Source: Nectonema munidae | Lineage: Eukaryota > Nematomorpha > Nectonematoida > Nectonematidae | NCBI GenBank assembly: GCA_030549495.1 | Contig: JAUIRK010000886.1 | Coordinates: 25,228 to 89,227 of the forward strand | Reading direction: 5' to 3' | Length of the DNA stretch: 64,000 nucleotides | In this document: positions 22,340 to 34,495 of the stretch, piece after piece | How positions within the stretch are numbered: position 1 is the stretch's first letter | Layout of the letters: each line of letters opens with the position of its first letter | Made by a program: the position numbers and the translations under genes | Notes under the pieces: model-generated | The model's database searches: none | The model's input: only the letters and a program-made list of their open reading frames with translations | Told to the model about the DNA's origin: nothing

Positions 22340-23815
22340 GGAACTTCACTAGAGACCCATTAGTCTCTGGTATTTCACCTCCCGTACAATACCGCGCTCC
22401 TCCTGCTCCCTTTCGCGGAACAGGAACCGAGCGCCCGTCCCGCCCTCGTGGTGAAAAGAAGTAGACGCCTGGTGCAGAAATTGTTTGGAGGCCAGCCTCC
22501 AGCTCAATACCCCCAGCGGGTCAGGGCCACTTGCATCAGCCCAGGTAGTGCCGCCTGTGCTTTTAGCGCCTGGAAGCGCCCCGTTTCAAGTAACCCTTCT
22601 TTAGCGGCTTGCCCACCATCTTCACGACCGAGGAGCCTCCGGCCCTCTTTTGGGGAAGAGCGGGCACATGCCAGGGTAGCTCCACTTATCCAGACCACTA
22701 TATCCTTCTCAGGAAGGGGGAAGAGTCCCAAATAACGTAGACCCAGGGATAAATTTCTCTCTCCGAAATTTGCCTCGGCGGGAAACCCCACCAGAGCACC
22801 TAACAAACTCCCTTTTCTCCTTCACTAGTGAAGTTGGGGCTGTTACCGAGGTAACTCTCCCGTTCCCGACCGTCCAGGATGTGGAAGATGTCTTAGGACC
22901 CACATCTCCTGAATTCGGGCGGTACCTCAGCATTGAGGACCTAGATACCGTCTTAGGACCGCCATCTCCTAGTGGGCTGGACATTAAGGTGGTGGACAAT
23001 ATCCCAGAGGTAACTCCACCAGGCATAAGTGCCCAAACCAGTCCTGTCTCTCCTAGGGAGCTACCAGATTTGGACATTCTAACCAACTTAGAGAATGATA
23101 CCCCGGAAGCCTACCGGGACTTTCTCGATTACTACCTTAAAAATAAGCACAAACACACTCCAGAGGAATGGAGAAAAATCTTCACGACGCGTCTCTCAGG
23201 AGAAGAGGAAAATAATCCCGAGAAAGATAAGGGCGAAAATGATCCAAATAAGGAGCCGGCTCCTAAGGACCCGGACGAGGAACAAACCCAGCCTATTTTG
23301 GATTTGAACACTCTTCAAGAAACCATTGGGGATTTCGCCAAAGACTCAATGTCTTTACAACAACCTGAGGGGGCCACTTTCAGCACTAGTCGCCCGACAT
23401 TCCAACCCCCATATGACCTCAAATGTAGGTTCACTAGGAATACACTCACAAAAGGTTATGCCCCACTCATCATTAGCAACACCTCCTTAAACTATCGAAT
23501 TATCTTCTGCCACCAAAGGGGCAAGGAAAGTTTCTCAGAGGAGAAGTTATCCCCAACTTTTAGAAGCTGTAATCGTGGAGCCATGCAAGAATCCTTAGCT
23601 CGTGTTTTATGGTTCCAAAAGTGGGAGGGAAAACTAGACTAGTTGCCAATTTCACCTTCACCAAGGAACTTTTTAAATGTCCGAAACTCAAACTAGTGGC
23701 TCCTTTTCAGCTTAAATACATTAAGTTGAATTACAAATGGGCCATTAGGCTATGCCTTTTATGGGATTAGGATAGCCAAACAAAATTTCTCACCAGGAGT
23801 CTTACAACGCTGTTT
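22340..23815 (+). mobile_element. Retroelement fossil, N-terminal end (right arm)
   Basis: This is the mirror of 15330-16800, here on the plus strand. It contains the GC-rich basic segment, the acidic Pro-rich region with LGPTSPEF and LGPPSPSG, and the beginning of a reverse transcriptase near 23600-23800. It is broken. The remainder of the element is at 30850-32021, across the LINE. Confidence 0.5.
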
Positions 23816-24126
23816 AATGAGCCTGAAGATGAAGAAGATGATTTATTGATATCACATAAATATGAAACATGTAAAATATTAAGTGTAAAAATTTGATAAA
23901 TTTGTATACAAATACAAACAAACAAACAAAATGACAATCAATAGTAATGATGAAAAAATGTGATAACAAGTACCTCAAAAGGTTTAAAAGAAACCCGCTT
24001 GGAGAAGTACTATAAGTGATTAAACTAAATATAACTCAAATGAATAAGAAAAAAAAAATAAATAAATAATATATAAACAATCACAATTGAAAGACTTAGT
24101 AGTCTTCATATAATAAACTGTATCTT

Positions 24127-26735
24127 TTATATATTACGATATGTTTGCAACAAAAGATCAATACCTGCATTTTTTATCGAAACAATTGAGCAGAAACTGT
24201 TAATAAAAGCAATATGACTATTATAAAAAGTCGAAAATTTATAAACAAGTGTTTGTTTAGATGATTTTAACCTGTAATAAGGTAAACTAAGTTTAAAATG
24301 CGACCTTAAATGTGGACGCACAAGTTCATGGTTAAAATTTACAAGCTCATAGAATTCTTTGGGGAGAATTCCCAATTTAAATTTCAAACAAAAAATATAG
24401 AGTTTATGCAGAAAAATATCGTCTATCTTCAAAAGCTTATTATCTACAAAGAGCACATTTGAATGAAATAAAGTTGGTTTATTAAAAATGATTTTCAAGA
24501 CTCTCTTTTGTAGTGAGAATAACTTGTACAAGTTAGCATGTCCCCAAATTAAAATGTTATATGTTAAATGTGGTAGAAATAAAGCTTTGTAAAGTGTCAA
24601 TAAAAGATTTTTGCTCAAGTAATTTTTTAAGCATTTAAGTATACCTGTAATTGAAGATAATTTATTGCAAATAAAGTTTATATGAGTATTCCATCTTAAA
24701 TTATCATCCAATCTAAGACCTAATAAGCTAAAAGATTCAATAAATTGAAATCCCAAATACATTGTCGCATCATTTAAGCTAAATTTACGATTTGAAAAGA
24801 TCATTCCTTTAGTTTTAGAATTATTTACTATTAAGTCATTAGAATAGCACCATCGGTATATCTGACTGATGTTTTCTTTAACAAATTTATAATTTTCACC
24901 AAATGAAGTGTTGGCCGAAGAAATTAGAAAAGTAATGTCATCTGCATATAATAAGAATTTACTATTAATGTTACTCATATATATATATCGTTTATATAAA
25001 TTTTAAAAAATAGAGGAGCAAGGAGAGAACCTTGAGGGATACCACATTTTGATACTAAAAAGCTTGAAGAAACAGAATCTATGCATACGAATTGCCTTTT
25101 ATTGATTAGATAAGAATTAACTAACTTCAACGATGATTCAGTAAATCCATATGATTTCAGTTTATATAAAAGCTTGTTAAAACAAATTGTGTCAAATGCT
25201 CGTTTTAAATCCAAGAAAACACCAATAGTATCATGCTTATTTTCAAGATTCTCAGTAATATTATTCACCATAAATGAGTGAAAGAGCTCTGTTGAATAAT
25301 TTTTCCTAAATCCAAATTGATACCTAAAATACAAATTGTGATTAATAAAGTAGCTATCAATTTGAGTTGCCATAATTTTTTCAAACACTTTTGATAATGT
25401 CGTAATTATAGTAATAGGCCTGTAGTTTGAAATTTCAGTTTTTGTTCCTTTTTTATATATTGGAGTTACTCTGTTAATTTTGAAAGCTGAAGGAAACTGT
25501 TTTTTAATCAAACATTGGTTGAAGATAAAAGTTAAAGGAAAGCAAATGTGGTTAAGTATCATTTTGAACATATTCATGGAGATTCCATAATAATCTTCGC
25601 AATCGCTGTTTTTACATGAATTTACTGCCAATAAAATATCATTAGCATTGAGTAGTCTAAAGCAAAAACAACTGTTAACATCTGGTAAAAAACCTTTATA
25701 TTGATCATCATCACAATATCTAGGAGATATTATAAAAGACTTGTTAAATTCTTCAACAATAAGTTTCTTGTTACTACTTAATTTACCGTTGATTTGAATC
25801 TGCATTTCGCTCTTACAATTTGGCTTCATGATTTTATTAAATTTTCTCCAGAGACTACGAGAATCTTTTAAAGAAGAAAAGCTATCAGAGTAATACTTCA
25901 ATTTTAGCTTGTTGGATAATGATTTTACCCTATTACGAATTAGAACAAATTCACTCCTACGTAAAGTTTTTTCATCCCCTACAGATTTCTTATATTTTTT
26001 GTACAATTTATCTCTCTTTAATTAAATTTAGAAGTTCCACATTAGCCCAGGGTTCAGATTTATATTTATATTTATTTGATTTGGGGTATATTAATTTAAA
26101 ACTAGTGTGATTTTTTATTTGCTCTGTAAGAGTTTTTAAAAAGGTATCAGCCAGCAGTTCAGGTTCGACAAGATTTTGAAAAGAAGTTTCCCAATTAAGT
26201 CTACTTATTGAAGCAATAAATCTGTTTTTATGCAATATTTTCTTAACACTGGTACAATTTTCCGCTTTAAAAGAACCTAGAGAGAATAAGATAGGATAAT
26301 GGTCAGACAAAGGGGTCCCCAATACAAAAGCATCAAATTTGTTTATATTAATGCTTACATAAAAATGATCTATTAAGGAGTTGGATAATTCTCTAGTACA
26401 TGAAGTGATAGTGGGTATGTAACCTAAAGAAAATAGATTTTCGAGGAATGAACAAACTGTATTTTTAGATGGATAATCGAATAGATTAATATTAAAATCT
26501 CCCCGATTAAATTAATGTATGTGTTATTTAGACTTTGTATGAACTTATCAAATTCGTTTAAAAATGTTTCTTCCGTTATTTTACAAGGATGTCTGTAAAT
26601 ATTATGTATGCATAAGTCTTTTTGTTTGCTTTGTTTGATTTTTATTGAAAAACATTCAAAATTATGATAGTTTATCGAATCAATCACTAAAAATTTAACA
26701 GAAGAATGAACATAGAAGCACAGTCCTCCATGCGA
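24127..26735 (-). pseudogene. LINE ORF2: endonuclease fragment plus reverse transcriptase (right copy)
   Basis: It keeps the same domains as 12405-14900: endonuclease SLIDHFYV and SDHYPI, RT with FLDLKRAFDT and GIPQGSLLAPLFF, LLYADD and a C-terminal RNase-free tail. The C-terminal piece 24127-24978 is fully open (283 codons), longer than on the left. In contrast the endonuclease part is split: G-run of 4 at 26501-26504 where the left has 5, and A-run of 3 near 26018-26020 where the left has 5. The (AT)6 tract just before LLYADD is one unit shorter than the left arm's (AT)7 and is also out of frame. Confidence 0.85.
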
Positions 26736-27566
26736 GTTTTTAGAACCTACGTAATGAACTAGTCATCTAGTCTTTTTTTAAAGAATGACAATTAGACGAA
26801 TTACACACATGGTGACATTCAAGTTTACTTTTAGAACAGTTAATGCATAACAAATTTTCCTTATTCTCACATGAATTTGACGAATGATCATGACTGCAAT
26901 ATCTACAAGAAGGTTTGGAAGTTTTACATTCCAGAGCTAAATGATTGTACCCATTACACTTAAAACACACTTTAACATGACTACGTAAAAGTTCCAAGGG
27001 ATGTGCAATACAATCAATATAAATGAACTTATTATGATATAATTGTTTTAAACATCAAAATGAAATTTGATACCTCCATTGAAAACTTTAGAGTTCCATC
27101 GATTCCGAAACTTGAAAACATTTAATATCTTTGAGATTTCAATATTGTTTTTTTCAGCAATACTTGATTTGATGTTTTCAATAGAGACATCGGAATCAAA
27201 ATTTTTAAGCAAAAGTAGGGGCTTTTAGGCTTCATTTCTTCATGTGGAATATTGGAATTTGTTAAAGAGGACTCAAACTTTGTAGACTTGCTGGAGAGTC
27301 ACTTTCAATTAATAGAGACCCATTATTTAATCTCTTAAATTTCTTCAAACGAAGTTTATTTTTAGTTGGATTTAACTTATCATTAATCTTTTTTTTGTTA
27401 TCTTTGCCATCAGTTTCGCTGAAGAACTTAGGAATTAAAACAGACAACGTAGAATCAAAAGCATTATTGATATTCTTGTTGTTGTCCTTAACCACACTTG
27501 AATTCGTTCTAATAGATAAATCATTTTGAACAGTTGAACTGAAATATTTACGATCTTGGTTATTAG

Positions 27567-30353
27567 TAGATCGCGAAAAAGTCAATAAAGTCAATTTTTA
27601 TTTTAATGCTAGTATATTTTAGAAACGCTGAAATAGAAGCATAAAAGTAAACAAATTTAAATTTTCAGAAATTTATAAGGTCAATAAAGTCAATTTTTTG
27701 AGTTTTTAAGGATAAAGTCAATTTTTTAGCTAATAAGTCAATAAAAGCAATTTTAGAAAAATGGGGTTGACTTTTTTTGATAAATTCTTATTTTTAGAAC
27801 ACAGATGCCCTACATTTTGTGTCCGAGACGAGACTGGCACCCAGAAATAAATCACAAGATCAGTGAAGTCTAGGTTGACCTTTAACTTATCAATCATATA
27901 ACACAAAAATCCTATCCTGGATGACAAATGGTCCAAATTGAACGATGTTAAATAGTGTTATACATTGAAAACTCATTTGGTGGCAAGTATATTGACAAAG
28001 TAGAATTTCATCGGGGATAACAATTACGCGATAGAGTCGACTTGTTATCCCTTGCATTCCTTAAGAATGCACTGTTTTGTTGTCTAACTAGCTTTATATA
28101 TGTTACTTATTGTAGAACAAACTTTACGACTACGACTTGCCTACATTTATAAAAATTTTGATACATAAAATAAAAAAAAATTAATACTAAACGATAATTC
28201 TGCAATGACATGAAATTTACTCAACGCAAAATCAGGGTAAGTTAGATCTAGGATAGACTGTATGCAAATTTGTTAAATGAACATCTTTGATACTCAAATA
28301 TGCTTACGTTATGATTTTATTTCTATTACAACACTCATTTCCCACATTCGAATAACATTTCATGCCTTCGAATTACTCTAAATCAAGAACAAAATGAAAA
28401 CATCATTGTCAATAATAATCTGAGAAAAGTTTCTTCAATAGTCTTTTTCCATTATTTATTTTTGACATATGTTCTTTCTATGTATGTTTGATATCACGTA
28501 TGTAACAATTTTGTTTGCTCAAAATGACAACATTATTGTGTCTGAGAAAAGCTTAGCAATCTCTTTCAATTATTTATCTTTGACATAGATATACGTTAGA
28601 TATCTATCACTTATGTAAGAAGCCAAAGATGCTTTTCTTTTATAGATCATTATTGAAACAGTAATACACTAACTCATTGACATCTGTCGAAACTTTCATT
28701 TATACAAATCTCTAATTACTCAGTTGTCATATAATTTTCTTTTTCGCTTGTTTTTTTATATTTCGAATTCCAATTTCTTACTACTTTTGAATTTTTTCAT
28801 AACTAAGCTAGTATAAGTTGTTTTTGATGTTTTCTCTTGTTTGACAAATGCCAAAAACTGCAAAAAGTTCATCGCAAAAGGTTAAAGAAATATTAGTAAA
28901 GTTTCCTGATGAGTTCAAAACAACTCCTAAAAATGAACTTTTTTGCAAGCTTTGTAACTGCCTCGTTAATCACAGCAAATTGTTTTTTATTGAAAGTCAT
29001 AGAAAAACTGAAAAACACTCAAAAAAAGTTAATCTTCCATCTTCTTCCAGTCAAACCTTCATTCACGATAATAATTTCATAAAAAAAAGTAACAGAATCT
29101 TTCTTATCAGCAAATATACCTCTTAATAAACTGAATCATCCTTCAATTAAAGAATTATTCAAATACATGGGTTATGAATGCCCCAATGCAAATTCCTGTC
29201 GATACTACATTAAAAGTCTTGCAGAATGTGTTAAAGAGAGTATAAAGAAAAAAGTGAAAGATAGCTACTTGTTTTTAATTGTAGATGAGTCTACATTCGC
29301 AAACAAGTCTTATGTTAATGTTTTAGTTGGTGATTTAAATTTCCCTAAAAAAGCGTACCTAATTGACTCCGTTTGTTTTTCAACTTCAGTTGATAGCCAA
29401 AAAATTACGCAAATTATTGATGAAGAAATAAAATACCTGGGAACAAAAAGAGAAAACTTTGTTCTTCTTATTACTGATGCAGCTACATACATGAAAAAAG
29501 CTGGAAAGACCTTAAAAATTTTGTATCCAAATTTATTCCATATATTTTGTTTGGCGCATCTTTGCATAATTGTTGCTTGAATATCAGAATAAGATTTGGA
29601 AAAGTTGATAATCTAATTTCTTCTCTCAAGATGTTGACGGTGAAAAACAAAAGAAGGCAGAAAATTTTCCAAGAAATTGGCTTACCACCTAAGCCTGTTG
29701 TTACAAGATGGGCGTCTTGGTTGAGAGCTGCTTTTGGTATGCAGAAAAATACGTTGATGTTAGGAATATTGTGCTTGAGTTTTCTGATGATGGAACTATT
29801 GTTGAAAAAGCTAAAGAAGCCATTGTTGTAGAATCTTTATCAGAAAACTTGAAGGAAATATTAAAGTACAAACCGTTGCTGGATTTAGTGGAAAAGTGCA
29901 AAGATGAGAATTACTGTGTTCATGAGGCATATCAAGATATACTACACCTAAAAATCATGGACGACATTTGTGACTTGGATAAATATATTTCCAACAGATT
30001 AGAAAATAATGATGTGGAAATTATCATGAAAAACAAGAGAAGATATTAGCCCACATCTGTACAGTTTGCTGGAAAATGCGCAGCCAACTTCAATAAAAGT
30101 CGAAAGAAGTTTCTCAATGCTAAATAATATATTGAACAAAAATCGAAATTTTAATGATGAAAACGTTGCAAAGTACCTGATACAATGAACTACAATTATG
30201 ATGTTATGCATAATATACATTTAATCACAAAAAAATAAACATTTATACATGTAAAACTTTATTTTAAAAAAGTCAATTTTTTTAGTCAATTTTAAAGTTT
30301 TTAAGTCAATAATGTCAATATTTTAAGGTCAATTTCATTTAATTTTTAGGTCA
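27567..30353 (+). mobile_element. hAT-1 DNA transposon (right arm), one terminus replaced
   Basis: Mirror of 8773-11574. The end at 27567 (TAGATCGCGAAAAAG) and its target copy (GTTATTAG, 27559-27566) are intact. At the other end, the terminal 17 nt present in the left arm are missing. In their place (30354-30369) is a 16-nt LINE ORF1 sequence identical to the one flanking the opposite end of the element, followed by the target copy at 30370-30377. The junction therefore mixes the filled site with an empty-site sequence. Confidence 0.85.
28848..30225 (+). pseudogene. hAT-1 transposase (right copy), frameshifted
   Basis: It starts at ATG 28848 (MPKTAKSSSQKVKEIL) and its first piece carries the intact finger CKLCNCLVNHSKLFFIESH...KH, which is split across frames in the left copy. 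The core VDESTFANKSYVNVLVGDL and LITDAATYMKKAGK is open at 29167-29580. Later pieces carry VVTRWASW, LENAQPTSIKVERSFSMLNN and the C-terminus in different frames. Breaks relative to a continuous frame occur at about 29085, 29565, 29740 and 30040. Several are positions where the left arm is in frame, so neither arm alone reads through. Confidence 0.8.
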
Positions 30354-30849
30354 AATATTTACGATCTTGGTTATTAGATTTGCTTGCTTGTTGCTTGTTC
30401 ACTTTATCATCAACATCAGTAATTATCGACTTGAAAGAAAGGAACTGATCAAGTACCTTATCAACTTTATTGCTAAGATTTAGTATTGCATCATCTTTAT
30501 TTTTTAGAACATAGATGAGAGCTTCACATACCTTTTCTTTAGAAATTTCTCTTGAGAGAAGTGATTTAATTTCGCCTTTTCTCGCAATCTCAACAATATT
30601 AGCAATATCCATGATCATCGAAGAAAAAGTTGAATGAGTTAAATTAATGTAATATAAGCTATATGTATAAGCTTTTCAAGAGATAGAAACTTTTTTTTTT
30701 ATTTAATAGTTTGTATAGATGTTGAACTCAGCACTCTTTTTTAATCATTACTTTTATTTTTGTTTTGAAACAGGGATCAATTGAAAATAAAAATCAGCCA
30801 TTAAAGTTAGAGCAAAAAAAAAAATTTATATTAGGTAAAGGTACCTTCC

Positions 30850-32021
30850 TAGGAAGATACCCAGAGGTGAGGCTCTAGATCATATTATACTTAGACGATT
30901 TCCTTCTCTTAGGAGAAACGGAAGAAGACACCAACATATATGGACTACGGTTCATCGAGTTTCTAGAAAACGAATGCAAAATCGTAGTTAACAGAGAGAA
31001 ATCAATAACCCAAGAACTAAATTTTTTGGGGGTAACGATTGACATTCGCCAACATGAAATGTTCATTCCTCCAAAGAACAGAACGCTCATAATTAAGGCT
31101 ATGGTCGCGTTAGCTATGAGTAACTTGATGAAATGGTCACCATCGGTGAAATGGTGCCAGAGAATTTTAGGAGTAATTACTTATTATCTGGGCACACAGA
31201 CCAAGATTTTTCTCACTAGGATTCAGAATCCTGGACCAAACCGCGAATGAAGACATCATTAAGTTCCTTCTCAGAGAGGGATGGAACACGGTTTTTTCCT
31301 CATGGAAAATGTACAAGTACACGGAACCCAAGGGTTGCGTTTTTGTTGACGCCTCGCTCAAAGGGCTAGGCATCACCGACAATAGAAATAAAACATATAG
31401 CCTCCCCTTGATAGTTTAAGATTGGGGTATAGCGGATTTGGAGCTACTCGCCCTTGCCCTCGGGCACTTGCTCTTCCCACTTTACCACATAAGGTCTAAT
31501 TCTCAAGTCGCTATTGAAGTGGTTAAAAATGCAGGTGGAAAATCCACCAATAGTTTCATCATAATCGCTTTTTGATGAAATTTGGAAATTACGATTTCCT
31601 CAGGGAAAACGTCTCCTACATTGCTAGCAATGAAAATCCCGCAGACGAACCTTCCAGAAGAAGCGCTGCTGCAACTAAATCAACAAAAGACGATATGGAA
31701 CCTGTTCTCCAATGTCTTGAAGGTTTCTGGGAAGCAAGCTTCCCGAGCATTCTGGGAGTAAGCCAAATCCTACCAGATAGGATTATTAAATTTAGAAAAA
31801 ATGCCTTCCATTGCATGCCACAAGTTTCTCTGTGTGTGGCAATACTCATATGTTCATACAAACGAGCAGACGTGACGGTAATCGCTGGAAATATAAAATA
31901 CAACAAAATGCATCGTATGAGATATCTCATCATTGCTGGTTTCCTACGTATTAGAACTTACAGAATCTTTGATAAAAAGAAAAAGACTATAATTTGCAAA
32001 CTACACGTTTATTTCATTTAA
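30850..32021 (+). mobile_element. Retroelement fossil, RT/RNase H end (right arm)
   Basis: Mirror of 7119-8290. It shows the YLDDFLLLG reverse transcriptase motif at about 30890, FLGVTID, and the YIASNENPADEPSR region at about 31620. It is broken and has the same uncertain family. Confidence 0.6.
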
Positions 32022-32839
32022 CAAAACCGCCCTTCAATAAGTTGAGATTTCAATTTCCACTTTAAATTTTTGAACACCATTTATCTTCAAAATTATAGCA
32101 GTAATAGCATGAGATTTTTATGGTTAAATGAATTGTAAATTTTCATGAATTTTTTTTTAAAATTTATTTAAATAAAAAATAATCCTCTGGAGTTTTGTCT
32201 AACTTCTATTATGACGTCACAAGCATTGGAAGATTCGCAAAACTTGGTCAACTTAAACATTCAAGCTCTTATAAACTGGATTAGAGTCTACTTTTATTGA
32301 CAAAAGTAAAGATGAAATTGATATATTGAGGTAATATCTAAGGTTTTCATTTTTACTAAAGCTTTATAAAAGCCAACTTGTTGATACAGTTTGTGCCTTT
32401 AAGCAAAGTTAAATCGCTTCAGATTTTGTTAACTAAATATTATTTTTTATATCTTTATATAAACAAAGTTGTCAATTGAAAAGTTTTAAATTGGCATTAG
32501 TTTCTTCATAAATAGTGTATTTTTAGATGTATCCTTGAAGTTCAATGACTGAAAAATTATTTGTTCAAAGGTGAACTCAATAAAAGTTACTATACGTTCT
32601 ATTTTTGTTAAAAATTAATGGGTTTTACGAGGAAAAATTTCTTGAAACTCAATAAGAAAAGAAGGAACTTTCTACTTCTATTTTACCGTTTTCACAGCAC
32701 ATTTATTGTGAAACTATTTCTTATGAGAAATTAATAAAATTTCTTTTAAATCAATGCAAAGAGTCATTTAGAAAAAGTCAAAAAAGGACAATTCGTTTAA
32801 GTTATTAGTAGTTTACGAATAAATTATATATGTTTTAGA

Positions 32840-32872
32840 GGGGGGGGGGGGGGGGGGGGGATTCTGCCCCCC
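32840..32872. repeat. G21-N6-C6 homopolymer hairpin
   Basis: Right-arm partner of 6269-6303. Run lengths are 21 G and 6 C, against an expected 16 G and 13 C if it matched the left arm. Confidence 0.85.
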
Positions 32873-33099
32873 TGCCTCAAATACGGTTAATAATTAAATT
32901 TTCGGCCAAATTCCAGGCAACGGGCAGTAACTCCAATAGTGGGGTTTTAAGTTTCTGGGTAAGGGCTCGTGAGTACAAAAATGTTAGAAACTACTGCAGT
33001 CAAAAGCAAAAAAGTTAAAATAAAAGAGAGTTCTTTCAAAACGAGATCTGTAGGTGTATGCAAAATCCACCAGTTTAGAACAATTACAAAAAGCAAGAT

Positions 33100-33105
33100 T
33101 TTATT
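33100..33105 (-). terminator. Poly(A) signal of DPAGT1 (right copy)
   Basis: AATAAA on the minus strand, about 105 bases past the stop codon, conserved with the left arm. Confidence 0.6.
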
Positions 33106-33208
33106 ATACGTATAAAAAATCAATACACGATGTCTATCACCGATATTTCTGCAAGTAAATCACATAGCATATTGAATAACAAGGACCTTAAAGGGAGATT
33201 GATGGTGA

Positions 33209-34432
33209 TTAAAAGTGATAAAAATAATTGCCAACGGGATAACGAATGAAAAAAGCAAATACACTTAAACATATTTGTATTATAACGATGATTCTTGTCA
33301 AAGACTTTTCTGGAAGAGGACCTAAAGTCTTCAAAAGCAAGCAAAGAAAAGTCAAATTAGAAAACTTGACGTAGACAACCTGATCTTCTCGATATTCTCG
33401 CAATGAAATCAAGGAAGTTGCATGCAATGCACGCAAAGTTTGGGACGCAAGCGCGGATAAGCTCGACTTTTTGCATGTGGTGAAGCTTGGAACGAGTGCA
33501 TCAGAACGAAGAAGGTAGGAAGGCATTCGATGTCTGGGACAAGGCACAATTCGCAGGAGCTGGGGAAGGGAGAAGACAAAGTTGAAAATTTGGGGAATGA
33601 AGAAAAGCATAACTGTTTTGGTGAAGTGACCGAGTATTGCTATCATGGCTATTGTCATTCCTGAGTAGTAACAAAAGGTGTCTCCAACCAGGACTTTTGC
33701 GGGAAAAGCGTTGTAATAAAGCAGAGGGATCGTTGTGAAAATGTAGGGAATCAAGAAATAAAGGGAGAACAAGTGTCTGCGCCAGTGCTCGTTAAACATC
33801 TCGCACAAGTTGAAAAGCATGATGGACATGCAAATGACTACACTCTGGCCGATCTCCAATCCGTTGATGCCTGCAAGGATGTTCACAGAATTCGTGCAAA
33901 AGATGGACAAGGATGCCATGTAAATGTAATAAAAGAAATGGATGTCGATGTAGGAGCCGAAATAGCGGATTAAAGGCCAGGGCACTGCTATTATAGTGGA
34001 GTTTATATTCACCATATAAATCACAAGCAGGGGTAGAGATGAGATCAAAGGCAGAGATATTCTGTGGCGCCATTTCAAATCTAGAACGTCGTCTGCAAAG
34101 CCTAGAAAAAGCATGCAGCAAATGGAAAGGATTCCAGCCAGAAATTCTACAAACAATTTGTATGAGAAAAAGCCGAGAGAAACATTCGATAGGTAGAATG
34201 GTATTGGAATAAAAACGAACATGGTAATTAAGTAAACGGTTCCAGAAACAACTCCAATTGCCTCAGGCAAGATAGGTTGATGGCGTTTATGTACATCTCT
34301 GCCTTTTAAATTTGCGCGCAAGAATAAAGGAATAAAATTGGGAATGGCAGTGTACGTTGCAAATGATGCTATCAATGAAAAAATGATGTTGACACCAACA
34401 GTGAAATACAAAAGGTTGTCACTTTCTTCCAT
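33209..34432 (-). CDS. DPAGT1: UDP-GlcNAc:dolichyl-phosphate GlcNAc-1-phosphotransferase (right copy)
   Basis: This is a second intact 407-residue DPAGT1 frame, facing the first copy across the palindrome. It differs from the left copy by N11T, P309L and H310R, and by at least one silent change. All landmark motifs (FADDVLD, NSVNILAGINGLE, VGDTFCY, PCPRHRMP) are unchanged. It has the same single-exon structure, acceptor-like tract before the ATG and poly(A) signal. If the palindrome is real, the genome has two head-to-head enzyme genes 27 kb apart. If it is a join of haplotypes, these are two alleles. P309 and H310 lie just after the conserved loop in a variable stretch, so function should not be affected (inference). 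Confidence 0.95.
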   Translation of the reverse strand: MEESDNLLYFTVGVNIIFSLIASFATYTAIPNFIPLFLRANLKGRDVHKRHQPILPEAIGVVSGTVYLITMFVFIPIPFYLSNVSLGFFSYKLFVEFLAGILSICCMLFLGFADDVLDLKWRHRISLPLISSLPLLVIYMVNINSTIIAVPWPLIRYFGSYIDIHFFYYIYMASLSIFCTNSVNILAGINGLEIGQSVVICMSIMLFNLCEMFNEHWRRHLFSLYFLIPYIFTTIPLLYYNAFPAKVLVGDTFCYYSGMTIAMIAILGHFTKTVMLFFIPQIFNFVFSLPQLLRIVPCPRHRMPSYLLRSDALVPSFTTCKKSSLSALASQTLRALHATSLISLREYREDQVVYVKFSNLTFLCLLLKTLGPLPEKSLTRIIVIIQICLSVFAFFIRYPVGNYFYHF

Positions 34433-34495
34433 CTAAAAATAAAGTTACACAAAATATATGTAAAATTAAATATCTTAACCCATTTATGCCCAATG

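Larger units (their letters stand above)
26767..30618 (-). pseudogene. LINE ORF1 (right copy), split by hAT-1
   Basis: The N-terminal piece is 30378-30618 and the C-terminal piece is 26767-27558, with the zinc knuckles at 26767-26990. Relative to the left arm it carries additional 1-nt losses around 27270 and 27050, so the C-terminal piece is not continuously open. Confidence 0.75.
23818..30815 (-). mobile_element. Jockey/CR1-type LINE interrupted by hAT-1 (right arm)
   Basis: Mirror of 8330-15325 on the minus strand: trailer at 23818-24126, ORF2 at 24127-26735, ORF1 at 26767-30618 split by the hAT at 27567-30353. It sits within the retroelement fossil exactly as in the left arm, so the nested insertions predate the duplication. 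Confidence 0.8.
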
